Part shown: piece after piece, positions 34,969-46,659 of the stretch
Position numbering within the stretch: position 1 is the stretch's first letter
Layout of the letters: every line of letters begins with the position of its first letter
Assembly: GCA_029844215.1 (NCBI GenBank)
Contig: CM056728.1
Span: 84,381,676 to 84,445,675 of the forward strand
DNA: 64,000 nucleotides
Reading direction: 5' to 3'
Source of the DNA: Przewalskia tangutica
Lineage: Eukaryota; Streptophyta; Magnoliopsida; Solanales; Solanaceae
Notes under the pieces: generated by a model
Told to the model about the DNA's origin: nothing
Database searches by the model: none
The model's input: the letters and a program-made list of their open reading frames with translations, nothing else
Made by a program: the position numbers and the translations under genes

Positions 34969-37900
34969 GTTATACCCGTAGTTCCGTGGTATGTATGCGA
35001 GGACGCACGCATCGAATACGCATGAAAGATTGGAAAGGAAGAAAGAGGTGATTTTTTCACGGAAAAGTTTCCGTTTTGTGAAGGAAAAAGGTTCGTTAAC
35101 GGGAATTGGATTCCGTGATTTGGTTTTGGACTTCTTAGATTATATTAGAATTATGGAATTTTATTTTCTGAATGGTCACGGGCCCACTTGAGAAATTTAC
35201 GCTTGTGGGGCCCGCTTTGATTTTGAGATTTTGGCCGTTATGGATATTTTCTAAGACGAAATATTTTGGATTTAATCGGGGCGACACGTGTCACCCCCCT
35301 GTGGCACCCTTGGGCCGAAATATGTTTGTGCACAACACCCTGCTAGAGTCGTTTTTAAACGCTCTACCTAACTTACGGGCGGTAAATTACGCTATGTCAT
35401 TTAGTATTTTTTCGGATTTTTCCGATAGACGAAACGGTTTGGACCAACGAGAGGCAACACTTGGCACCCTCTCGTTGGTGGACTCGGGCGGCGTTAGGCC
35501 GATTGGACGGGCAAGGGTTGCTAGATATTTGTGTAGATATTTGGCAGGGTTTTGGGGAGTAGGGTCTGGGGGCACTGGGCATATCTCGCCCTCCACTTGC
35601 CCCACTTGGCTAGATCTTGCCATCGGTTGGCCTTTGCTTGGCCTATAAATACCCTCCCCCTTTGAAGACTTCTTCATCCATTCCATAATTTCCAAGTCTT
35701 GAAAACCTCCCTCCCTCCTTGTTGGTTTCGTCCCTCCCCTCTTCCTTTGTGAGGCCTTGGCCGAGGGGTGCACCCCCCCTCCTAGAGGCCTTGGCCGAGG
35801 GGTACACCCCCCCTCCTAGTGGTGTGCCGTGAGGTACCCCCCCCCTCTTGGTAGGAAATACTTTCCAAGTATTGTTGTAATGCCCAAATTACCTTAGCCG
35901 TATACCTTGTAGTATTCCAAAGAAACCTCTATACGAAGAGCCCGGAAATACTACCGTATGTCCTTTTTGTCTCAAACCGAAAGCCTAAGGAAATCTTCAT
36001 TGAGTGATCAAGTAATTAAGTAGTGTTGGTTAGAACTTCTGGGGTTGTTTGAGCGGTGGAGCACCCGGAGTAGGAGCTAAGAGTTTCGAAGGATCGACAT
36101 GTAGACTTGGAGAAGTATGGGCTTATCGAGGGAATTATCTTGTCCCTCTATTTGGAATGGGAAAGTGCATGTTGTTCGATTATATAGTCAAGTATACTAT
36201 ATATAGAACTAAGCTTAGCAATCTTGCGCAATGTCTTTTGACTTAAGCCCAAGAATCGAATCGAATCAGTAATTACATAGGATCGTATTACAGAGACTTG
36301 TGTAGTAGTACCGGGTAGAATTGTACCCGTCGTTAGATGTATAACCCCCTCGTTGGCTCGTAGCCGCCCGTTAGAGAGAGGAGATTTACTGTTGCGGGGA
36401 GTGTCGAATTTTCTCAGAATGTTCTACGATAAGATCTTGATGTTAATAAGCGCACTTGTGGCCTTATAGGTTGAAGTACTACGTGTGGCGCTCTACTTGG
36501 CTTACGAGTAGCCGACTGGAAGTACTGAGCGTTTTGCTATTAGTCGATACTGCCGCGAGGTATGTGAACCTCTTCCTATCTCTTCTAGCATGATATGTGA
36601 ACTATGTAGTACGGTAGACGATACGTACTAAATGTATTTGATTGGTGTAGAACATAAAGTGTTATAACGGCTTTATGGGAAGTTGGTTATAACGGCTTTA
36701 CGTTGGTAAGAAAATACACGTGGTTTTTAAAAGGTAAATCAATTGAACTATAATCGCTTGTTATGTGTTAATAAAGAACTTGAAGTATTTCAAAAGAGTT
36801 TTGAATCATTTTGAAAGAAGAAGTAATACTTGGTTTTTGAAAACTTAAGAGTTATACTAGCTTTATGGGAAGTTAGGTATAACGGCTTAAGAATGTTTTA
36901 CTGATTTCGGAAATCAGAATGTGTATCGACAAACCACAAGAAATAATAAAGTGGAAATGTTTTGATTAATTAAGTATTAATAAAACCAAGAGCAACTTCC
37001 ATCCGCATGAAGCTAAGATGAGACAAAATGATATTTCCTAGATCATGGTTGCTGTAATAAGATTGTTATAAACAAGAATATCCTACTCACATATAAGGCT
37101 TATGTTTCTCAGATTGTTTAAAAGAAAATTTTATTCTTAAATGAATAAGGCTATGAACCACCAAACCTTTCTAAAATAAGAAACGTGAACATTTGAAATT
37201 AGGCAAACTTGGACGTTTGGGAAATAATGTTGTTACTTGATTTTACAAAGGTAAGAGTTTTGGTTTTCTTAAAAGGACTGTCACTCTATTTTATACTACG
37301 GGTATTGTGTGACTTATGTGAAAGAAACAGATCTTTTAAAGATTTAATGTGTGAAGTACTTTGGGGTTAGATACCCGAACTTGTTAGTAGAAAGCACCTT
37401 GTGTGAATAACTTGATTGTATCGGTTTGTGATAGCCTTATAATACTTTCTTGTTGATTTGAGAAGTAAACATGTTAGGATGCTACGTGTGTTAGTATCTT
37501 GTGATGTTAGTGTAAAGGGGTTTTCCCCTCGACTGCGCTTAAAGTTGTTTGACTATCAGCCGTTATGTTGGTATTGTACCACTCACCTTGACTTGGGTCC
37601 GGAGGTTAAGTCGCCTCCGACGCGGGTAGACTCAGCGGTCCAGGACCATGATTCGAGGATACCTCACGCGGTCCGGGATCCATGCGGAACTACGGAGTTC
37701 CGTGTTAGTTTACGCCCGTGGTCACGCGGTCTTTGTGGCCGTGCGGATCGCGAGTCCGTGACGACGCCGGGAGTAGCTACCCTCGACGGGGTTATACCTC
37801 ACGCGGCCTACGAGGTTGGCCTATCGCGAGTCGCGAGAGTTCAGGGCTAGACGCGCACATTTGATATCGCGCGAGTGACCGCCTTTATCATGTGACGGCC

Positions 37901-38672
37901 AGACAGATATCATGACACATTTTATGACCTTGTTGGTGCGTAGGTGTTAGTAGCTATGCCTTCAGATTTACCTCCGCATCGTTTTATTAGGACACAGTGG
38001 GACTCGTGTTCATGTGTATTCCTTGGTGTTTGTGTATCATAAATCGCCAGCGGCGGAAGGTATTCCACGCACGATTGATGTTGTGGGCGTGAGACCCATT
38101 GGTAAAATTGAGTGATGACTGAGGCGTGAGTCCCCGACTTGACATGATCACATTTATGGTGAATCAGTAGTTTGGTTATCATACATGTCTCCGCTTTGTA
38201 TAGACTACTATGATTTCATTTACGATTTATTTTCGCCACATACTTGGTACTGTTATCGACTCTCCTTGGGCCGTTCATGCCGCAGTAAAGGTACACCGTC
38301 ATTGATCCTCGCTCTTAGGGTCACATTCAGCGTGTGAAAGCTCCGTTTCTCCGAGGCTTATCGGTATAGTCCTGTTGTTGTAGGTGTTTACATTCGTGGT
38401 ATGGCGGGCCCCGTCCCGCCATTGTTGTCGTATCATTTCTTAGAGGTCCAGTAGTACCGCCACAAGGTGGTTTGTAAAAGGGATTAAAACTGTTCATGTT
38501 GGAAAAAGTTGTTATTTATATATATGCCGAAAGGCAAGTTTTTCTCAGATTATTGTTTCATATTTCATAATATGTCTCGTATTGTTTTATGTTCCGCTGA
38601 TTACTCTGATGTTGTATCACTAGGGTGCCCGGGGTAAGGCACCAGTCACGGGCCCGGAATCGGGTCGTGACA
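34969..38672 (+). repeat. Element 2, 3' LTR (3704 bp)
   Basis: Partner of 29303-32956; TATAAATA at 35644-35651. The AT-rich part, 36620-37450, is nearly identical to 30950-31760, pointing to a recent insertion, but the GC-rich part, 37600-37880, differs from 31910-32170 by many small indels. Confidence 0.93.
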
Positions 38673-38788
38673 ACCGGCTTATCATACATAACATAAACAC
38701 CACCGGCTTATCATACATAACATAAGCACCACCGGCTTATCATACATAACATAAGCACCACCGGCTTATCATACATAACATAAGCAAG
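38673..38788. repeat. Tandem array of a 29-bp unit split by element 2
   Basis: ACCGGCTTATCATACATAAC starts at 38673, 38702, 38731 and 38760, exactly 29 bp apart. A diverged copy precedes element 2 at 29269-29297. It belongs to the reverse solo LTR. Confidence 0.93.
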
Positions 38789-40860
38789 TTAAGAAATCCC
38801 CTAACTTCTTATTAGCCTTATTATATACACTCTCATTTTAGTTTACTTAAGACACTAACATGTCATTATAAAATTCGGGAATTTAACCCAAAATACTATG
38901 TACTTCTATTCTTTTAAAATGACTCTTTTGCATATAAAACTCCAAGATACTAATAATCGTAATATCAAGTCATATCTACCTTTCAAGACAAGTCACAATA
39001 CCTTTTAGAAATACATTTATAGGCTTCTAAACCAAGTGACTTTTTACTTTAAAACTTTAAGCAATTGATGCCTTGAAATCAATTTGCCTTTCTTCATTTC
39101 AAGTCATTTATCTTTATTTACTTCACTAGAGTAAACCATTCTTTTAACTTTCCATAAAGTTATTATAACCAACTTCCCATAAAGCCGTTATACTAACTTT
39201 ATGCTTTAGACACTTACATTCTTTTTATAACCAAAAGACTTATACTTTTCAAAAACCAAGTATCATATACTTTCAAAATACTCCAAGTCTCTTAACTTTA
39301 GAAATCAAGTTTCATAACTTTAGAAACTAAGATATCTTTAACCTTTAAAACAAGTGAGTTAATTCTCTAACTCAACCAACTTGGACATTCTTAAAACAAG
39401 TCAAGGATATCAAATGAAACTAAGTTCATTTAAATCTCGTACGTCTACCGTACTATACATTTACAACTACTCATGCTCAAGAGATAAGAAAGTTCCACAT
39501 ACCTCTTCGGTTCAATCCACTTGCTAAGTCCAATATGTCGTACGTAGTATGTCCACCTATAATGACCATAATACGTCTATTAACTTCTAACTTCAAACGT
39601 AGAATATTCTAAGTGTAAAGTCACCAAATTCTACGGAAAATCGGACAGCACTTCCTTTGTTTCTACGTACTTTTCCACCCTTTTCAAGGCCCGAATTCAA
39701 TAACCAAACATGCCACATTTAAGGCTCAACAATATAGTTAACAAAAGGGGATTACACGCCTAACAAGACGTGTAAAATTCTGCCCCACAATTGATATCAA
39801 ACTAATCCAAAAAGGCAATGTCATTCACGGCCAAGAGGTGTAACAACATATCATCCTTTACAAATTCTTTTCAATCCAAGTTGTTTAGTATAACATGTTA
39901 TAAAGCCACAATAGATAATAACAACTACAATCTTCAAGTAGATAACATGCGACGATTCTAATTATCGACCAAATTGTTTTTCAATTTCAAATGGCTAACA
40001 AGGTCATTTCGGAGTTAGGCTTCCAATATCCATAACACTTATCAATATTCAATACATATACTTCATGCTAGTTAAAATGCAAGGCTACAATAATATGTAA
40101 TCTTATAACACTTAAGAGAACAAGATTGTTGCCTTGTTAAGCCTTAATCCAACTTCAAGATCCGAGGTCGCTCCTTAGCAACTTAGCGCCTCTCCTTGAC
40201 ACTCCAATCCTCCACTTGAAGCCCTTAGAAGTTCACAAACAACTTTCCTTCAATTTCCAATCCAACCCTAGGAAAGCGACTTAGGTTTTCACCTTGCGAC
40301 TAATACAAAAATGACATTTTTCTGGGATCTTTCTATTGAGATACCCTTGAAATACCCTTAGGAACCTTGGTTCAAAGTATGGAGATTATTGAACAACAAA
40401 CGAAATTTTTTCTTCTTGAAACCCTAGCAAACCCGAGAGCTTTTCTAAGACAAGAACAAGTTTCTTGAAAATTTTGCTAAGTATGGGAACTTGTCTTGCT
40501 AATAGTATGCATATATAACACTATGGAGGATCAAGATTAGAACAAATGGGTGGCTTGAATGCATTTCATTAAAAGATCAAGCCAAGTGGCCCTTTGACTT
40601 AGTCAATATTATCAAGCTCTAGCCTAGCAAGACTTGGTCATCTTAACATTGGTCAAATGACCCTTCTATCCATGGTCCACTCGACCATGACCATCCAAGG
40701 GGGGGGGGGGGGTGACACGTGTCTTCCTCCCATTCGTCGCAATATTTCATTTCCCGACATTTCCATAATTCCGATAAATTTTTACTAGTCTCAAATCTTA
40801 TCATTTTTGAGTTCTTACGTATATTCTTATAAACATGTCCTGGAATTACGGGGTGTAACA

Positions 40861-41309
40861 TTCACATACTTGGTACCTGTTGTACTGACCTCCTTCGGTG
40901 GGCTGCATTCATGCCGCAGGTAGAGGTACACCGATTGTTGATCCTCTCTCATAGGATCACGGTTCTGCGTATTTGGGAAGCTCCGTTTCTCCAGAGGCTT
41001 ATCTTTTGGTATGGTTCCCTGTCATTGTAGGTACTTGTACATTCAGGGGTATGGCGGGGCCCTGTCCCGTCATAGTTGTTATATCAAACTCTTAGAGGTC
41101 TGTAGTCTTGTTATGAGTTGGGTTTGTAAGGGATGTAACTGTTCGGGTTTTGATATATGTGCAGAAAAGTGACCGTATTGGTTAACCTGTTTCTTATTTT
41201 ATATTGTTCCATGTCTATGAGTTTTATTCCGCTGGTTTTTCTCTGATGTATTATCACTAGGGTGCCCGGGGTAAGACACCAGTCGCGGGCCCGAGGTCGG
41301 GTCGTGACA
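40861..41309 (+). repeat. Element A 5' LTR, segment 3 (LTR end)
   Basis: Starts with the duplicated ttcac. It contains ATGGCGGGGCCCTGTCCCGT (near 41053-41072) and the terminal GGTGCC...GACACC hairpin region, then GTGACA ending at 41309. Confidence 0.9.
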
Positions 41310-41313
41310 AAAG

Positions 41314-41325
41314 TGGTATCAGAGC
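41314..41325 (+). other. Primer binding site of element A
   Basis: Perfect TGGTATCAGAGC, complementary to the initiator tRNA-Met 3' end, four bases after the LTR. Confidence 0.92.
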
Positions 41326-41515
41326 AGTTAGTCCTCGGAAAGTGTCTACAGACCGTATCTAGTAGAGTCTTGATTATCGGCGTGTTGTGCACCACACCTA
41401 TAATCAGGAGGCTACAGGATATTTAGGATTGATTTCCATTCTTCTCACTCTGAGATCGTGCGATAGAGTTGTGTTATAAGTTGGACTCCCTCGGACGTAT
41501 TCTTATGTACCAGTT

Positions 41516-42381
41516 ATGCCTCCACGCAAGGCAACCAGGGCCCAGAAGGGCAAGGCAGCAGAGGGAGCTGCTTGTAGAACACAGAGGGTTACGAGGGCAC
41601 AGGCCCAGTCATTACCTGAGATAGTGCTTCAGATGGCGAGTTCTACGCCGCCGCCAGCCCCAGGAGAGTTTAGAGCAGCAACGGTCTCTACTGAGGCCAC
41701 AGTACCTGAGCCTCCACTCCCACAGCCAGGAACAGAGGATATGGGTTACAAGGAGATGACCCAGTTACTATCTAGGATTGTGGCGAGGCATGAGGACAGA
41801 CGGGAGCCGGTAGTACCGATGATGCACCCCAGAACCGATAGTTTGAGGCTTCGGGACTTGATGATTATCTAGAAGAGGGTTGTACGGGAGTAGCTCTTCA
41901 GCCGGGCATGTACATTGCCCGCATACAGGCTTATGCATAGGGGACTGAGGAACGTAGAGGTCGACGAAATGACCGAGATCAGCATAAGAGGGCCAAGACG
42001 GCTGGGTCCTTTGGTAACTTTCGAGGCGTCGCCAAAGAAGCTAGTTATGCGCCTCCGCCAGTACAGAGTGGTCCTCCACAGTCTTCAGGAAGTCCGGGGT
42101 ATTCAGGAGCAGGTCAGGGCTCCAAGGGTTCAGGTTTTAAGGAGAGTAGGGGTGTTAGCCAGATGAAGCCACCCCTAGCTCGGTGTGGCCAATGTGGTAG
42201 CCCTCATGCGGGGGAGTGTCATGGTGTCCAGAGAGCTTGTTTTACCTGCGGCCGGCAGGGCCATTTTGCGAGAAATTGTCCGTCCAGAGGTAGCGCAGAT
42301 GTTAAGACTCATTCTTCGGGATCGGTGGCTGGTTCATCGCTTTCTATAGCTATGCGCCCAGCAGGGCAGGATTATGATTAG
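41516..42381 (+). pseudogene. Gag of element A, frame-broken
   Basis: Starts MPPRKATRAQKGKAAEG at 41516 and stays open to 41872, ending with SLRLRDL where the gag core should begin. The core proper (the PPEFYGS block seen in element C) is largely deleted. The C-terminal part resumes at 41915-42166, and the frame 42163-42381 holds the zinc knuckle CFTCGRQGHFARNC (C-x2-C-x4-H-x4-C), preceded by another Cys/His cluster (CGQCGSPHAGEC). Gag packages element RNA into cytoplasmic particles. No protease or polymerase follows: after the stop at 42379-42381 the region is non-coding up to the purine tract. Confidence 0.85.
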
Positions 42382-43117
42382 AGCGACAAAGGGAAAGTGA
42401 AGCAATAGTTACAGGTATATCTTTAACCCTCTAGAGACTAGCATGCGTTGATAAGATGATTATATGCTAAGTGTTATGTTTGGATAGTATTGTGTAAATT
42501 GTGTTTAAGGCACCTGGTTAGGAGGAAAGGTAAGTTTGGGTGCCTGGAGATTGTGAGCCTTAGAATATTGATAACCGTGGAGACCTTAGATGCAAGGCCG
42601 TCTTGAGTAAAGGATTTTACGGTTGATCTTGGTCGAGGTACATAGTATACGTGTGGTATATTAGAGTGATAATTCCATAGGTGGTGTGATGTGAAAGTGG
42701 GTAGTCAAGCTAAGAAGACCACTAGGCTTTCATGACTTGAATAGTGAGATGTGTTCCGGAAGAGGAATGAGGGGTTAGTGCGTTATTGGGTCGGGTCGAG
42801 GACCAATCACGGGTCAACCCGCAACCCGGATTGGAGTGGGGTCAGTTTGAGGTGGTCCCGCTAGGTGATAGGGTCACGAGGGTGCAAGGCCCAAGTCTAG
42901 GTAACCATTGTACGAGTTCGTAGACGCGTTCGACCAGAACCGGGTCTTGAAGGCTGAGAATGGCCTTAAAGGAAATTGAAGCTAGTAATGACCAAGTTTG
43001 GAGGTAGTAACTCCAAGTTTTTGAAAACTGAAGCGATGACTGAAATGTGGTACGTGTACTAGAAAGAGTTCGGGTGTATGAGAAGGGTACGACGAGTAAG
43101 AAAAGAAGCGGACATGT
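42382..43117 (+). other. Element A non-coding internal block
   Basis: Shares extended similarity with element 1 (6100-6510 and 7270-7400) and element 2 (33690-33970), including the ACCTTAGATGCAAGGCCGTC line near 42580. No coding match in either strand. Interrupted by the solo LTR at 43118 and resumed at 49835. Confidence 0.65.
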
Positions 43118-45610
43118 TGTTACACCCCGTAATTCCAGGACATGTATACGAGAATAGACGCGAGAGCACAAGACTTAAAAATTTGAACGAAAGGAAGAAT
43201 TGTTTTCCAAGGAAAAATCTTCCGAACCTCGGGAAGGAAAATTGTTCGTTACTGAGAATTGGGTTCTAAATATTTTTATTTGAGAATGTTGGAATTTATC
43301 GGAACTATGGAATTTTATTTTCAGAGTTGGATACGTGGGGCCCACCCGAGAAATATTATATTTTTGTGGGGCCCACGAGGTTTCCGATATTTTGACCAAT
43401 TATGGAAATTTCGGGAAACGAAATATTATGGACCAATGGGAGGGCGACACGTGTCACCCTCCACATGCTTGTTGGATGAATAAAAGAATTGACCAAGTCA
43501 AAGGGTCAAGTGGAAGCTTGATATAATTGACCTAATCCTAGCCATCCATTTGTTTTGATCTCACCCCTTGGTCTCTTTATATATTACTACTACTAGTGCA
43601 AGACTAGACAAAATCCAACACTTAGAAAAATTTCATTTTCTTGTTCTTGAAGAAGAGGCTCTCGGCATTGGCACACTCCCACACAAAAAATTTTGCAATC
43701 TTGCTTCATAATTCACAATACTTAAACCTAAGATCCCTAGAGGTATTGTAAGGATGTCTCAATAAAAAAATCCCGAAAAAACTACGTTTTGACGTTAGTC
43801 GCAAGATGAAAACCTAAGGTGTTCTTCAACTTTGAAGTTGGAACTTGAAGAGGAGTTCTTCACAAGCTTCTAAGGGTTGCTTGGAGTGGATTGGAACGTC
43901 AAGAAGAGGAGCTAAAGTTGCTAAGGATCGACTTTAAATCTTTGATTGGATTTGGGCTTATTGAGGTATAAATCTTCGTCTTACTATTGTGATTGGAGAT
44001 TTCATGTTATGATAAGTTAGAAGTGATCATGTGATATATATTATGAAGATTGATAAGTGATATGGAATTATGGAAGCCTAAATCCGAAACTAGCATGTTT
44101 AGCCATAAGATTGTAATTCAATTTAATTGTTAGTTTTAGTCGTCGCATGTTATATAAAGAAGTGATTATAGTTGTTAAAATTGGTTGCGACTATATAACA
44201 TGTTTGAATAACAACTTGGATTGAAAAGGAATTGGAAAAGGAAATGGGATATGACTACTTGTTGTTATATTGTAAAATTGCCGAAATGGCCTAGAATTTT
44301 GGAATATTTTGCCAGCCATTTGTGCGCTTTACGGGTTGTTTTAGACTTGTATATATGCAGAAATTGGGTGGTTATATATAATTAAAGTGGTAGAATTGGC
44401 TAGTGAAAGTCCTAAGGAATAAAGGTGAAAAAGGGTGCAAAGAGGCTTCATATCTTATCCTAAATATTGATGAAATTATGGACTGTTTTGTATACATGGT
44501 GGAGCAGAATTTTACACGTCCTGTTAAGGCGTGTAATCCCCTTTGGTTAGCTGAATTTTTGAGCCTTAAATGTGGCATGTTGGCTATTGATTTCGGGCCT
44601 TGAAAAAGGTGTAAAAGTACGTAGAAACAAAGGAAGTGCTGCCCAATTTTCCGTAGAATAAGAGACCTTACACTTAGTATGATTCTACGTTAAAAATATA
44701 GGAGTTGATAGACATGTTATGATTAATATAGGTTGAAGTACTATGAGTAGCGTATTCTACTTGAAGGGTGGAAAAGCTAGCAAGGTTAAAGTACTTGGGA
44801 GCATTTTGCAACTTGTCGCTAGTCGTCGCGAGGTATGTGAACCTCTTCTTTCTTTTGGCATGATCCTACGTATGAAATAGCCATGTGATATTATTTCATG
44901 ATTCCTTCTACTCTTAGAAGTTAAGAAGTATCCACGTTGTTGATTCTAAGTTAAAGGTATGTCTAAATTATCCTAAGTCCTTACCAAGTCTTATGAGAGA
45001 TGTTGGTAAGAATAGTTAGGAAGTTATGAGGTTTGATTTAAAGCTATGTGCCTTGATTTATTTAAAGTAAGTAAGTTGATTTTATATTTGAAAATGACTT
45101 GAATTTATAATTGAAAAGGGACTTGTTTTTATAAGTGAAAGTTATATGAGTTTAAAGAGGACAAGTTACTTGGTTTTGGAAGCAGATGAAACTTTATTTT
45201 TCAAGTCATGGGACTTGATTTCTAAAGTATAGATGATATGATTTTACATGTATAAGTGACATGATCTTAAAGAGTATATGATACGAGATTTTAAGACTAT
45301 AAGCCTTGATTTTATAAGTGGAAATGACTTGATTTAAAAAGTATGACTTCTTAATTTATTTCAAAAGTTCAGAAGATTGATTTCAAAAGAGTATGTGACG
45401 TGAGTTTTAAAAAGAAAGGAGTTTTATGATTCTTTTTAAGTATGTATGTACGTAATACTTTTGGGTTTAGTTTCCCCAATGTGATAAGAAATAAAAGTGT
45501 CTAAAGTTCTCTAAAATGAAAGGTTGTTATAATAGCTTTATGGGAAGTTGTTATAACGACTTAAGAAGAAGAAAAAAGGTGGTTTAAAATGTTATGTAAG
45601 GAAAATCACA

Positions 45611-45946
45611 CCGAGCTCCACAGGCGGGCCGGATTATGCTACATGATTCCACAGTACACCGAGCCCCACAGGCGGGCCAGATTATGCTACCTGATTCCAC
45701 AGTACACCGAGCTCCACAGGCGGGCCGGATTATGCTACATGATTCCACAGTACACCGAGCTCCACAGGCGGGCCGAATTATGCTACATGATTCCACAGTA
45801 CACCGAGCTCCACAGGAGGGCCGGATTATGCTACATGATTCCACAATACACCGAGCCCCACAGGCGAGCCGAATTATGCCACATGATTCATCAGTACACC
45901 GTGTCCCGCAAATGGGCCGGATTACGTTATCACGTATGGATAATCA
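45611..45946 (+). repeat. Minisatellite, 48-bp unit, about 7 copies
   Basis: CCGAGC(T/C)CCACAGGC begins at 45611, 45659, 45707, 45755, 45803 and 45851, exactly 48 bp apart, with a degenerate copy at 45899. Because 48 is a multiple of three, artificial open frames run through on both strands. Related arrays: 57421-57700 and 62581-62870. Confidence 0.95.
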
Positions 45947-46659
45947 AAGTAAACACCCCAAATAAGAAGTCCATCCATAAAGGGCCGGATTATGTTATAT
46001 AAGATATGTAAGTTATGTGGAAAAACTTGATCGAACTCTTAAGTATGTATGTAAGAATATGATGTTAATTATTATTGAAAGAAGGAAAAGAACGGTTAAT
46101 GTACGATTCATTTCATGAGTTAAAATGGCACGGTAGGATCTGGTATTTCATTTTTATACTTGCCCCTGTCATTCTTTCATACAATTATGATTTGGTTACT
46201 GTACCTTATTTATGTTCCATACTAGGTACCTGTTGTACTGACCCCCTTCGGGGGGTGCGTTCATGCCCGCAGGTGTTAGGTACACAGGTTGGTGATCCTT
46301 GATCTTAGGATCTCTGTTTAGTTTTGGGAAGAAGCTCCATTCACTCCGGAGGCTTATCTTTTGGGTACGGTTTCCCTGATGTTGTAGATTTATATACATT
46401 CAGGGGTATGGCGGGCTCAGACGCCAGATTGTAATTCTTAGAGGTCTGTAGTCATATCTTGTGGGTCGGTTTGTAAAGAAGAAGGATGTAACTGCGTTTG
46501 GTTATGTATATGCATATGCGTCCAGGGAGGTAGCCTTATCGGCTAACATGTTGTTTAATTCTTGTTGATTTATTTTATAAGTTTCATGTATGTTCCGCTG
46601 ATTATCTCTGATGTATACCTGTAAGGGTGCCGAGGTAGGGCACCAGTCGCGGGCCCGGG

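Larger units (their letters stand above)
29303..38672 (+). mobile_element. Element 2: complete gypsy-type element, 9370 bp
   Basis: LTRs 29303-32956 and 34969-38672 start TGTTATACC and end GTGACA. The target duplication accgg is at 29298-29302 and 38673-38677. The internal region is about 2.0 kb with a primer binding site at 32961 (TGGTATTAGAGC), a broken gag, an integrase scrap and a purine tract (34957-34968). It inserted in a 29-bp tandem array within the reverse solo LTR, so it is younger than that LTR. Confidence 0.94.
28437..40860 (-). mobile_element. Solo LTR, reverse, split by element 2
   Basis: Begins TGTCACGACCCGACC at 28437 and ends CGGGGTGTAACA at 40860. The flanks are ttcac at 28432-28436 and 40861-40865. 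Without element 2 and its duplication it is about 3.05 kb. On the reverse strand its U3 has a GACACGTGTC-like site near 40713-40722. Confidence 0.92.

Noticed and set aside
40697..40712. Poly-G run as a possible G-quadruplex or regulatory site
   Set aside because: A single uninterrupted G run beside a CACGTG site; most likely a homopolymer of uncertain length, with no conserved G-tract spacing in related LTRs.
41310..43117. Integrated pararetrovirus (caulimovirid) sequence
   Set aside because: The tRNA-Met primer site and CCHC knuckle could fit, but flanking LTRs, purine tracts, 5-bp target duplications and the gypsy integrase tail in element 1 identify LTR retrotransposons. No movement protein or viral RT is seen.
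45611..45946. CRISPR-like regular array
   Set aside because: The units are contiguous 48-bp tandem copies with no unique spacers, inside a plant LTR.
45584..46002. Open frames of 86-137 codons on both strands encoding repeated Cys/His/Arg-rich peptides
   Set aside because: They are produced by a 48-bp tandem repeat whose length is a multiple of three; frames are open on both strands and in two forward phases, with no start context or homology.
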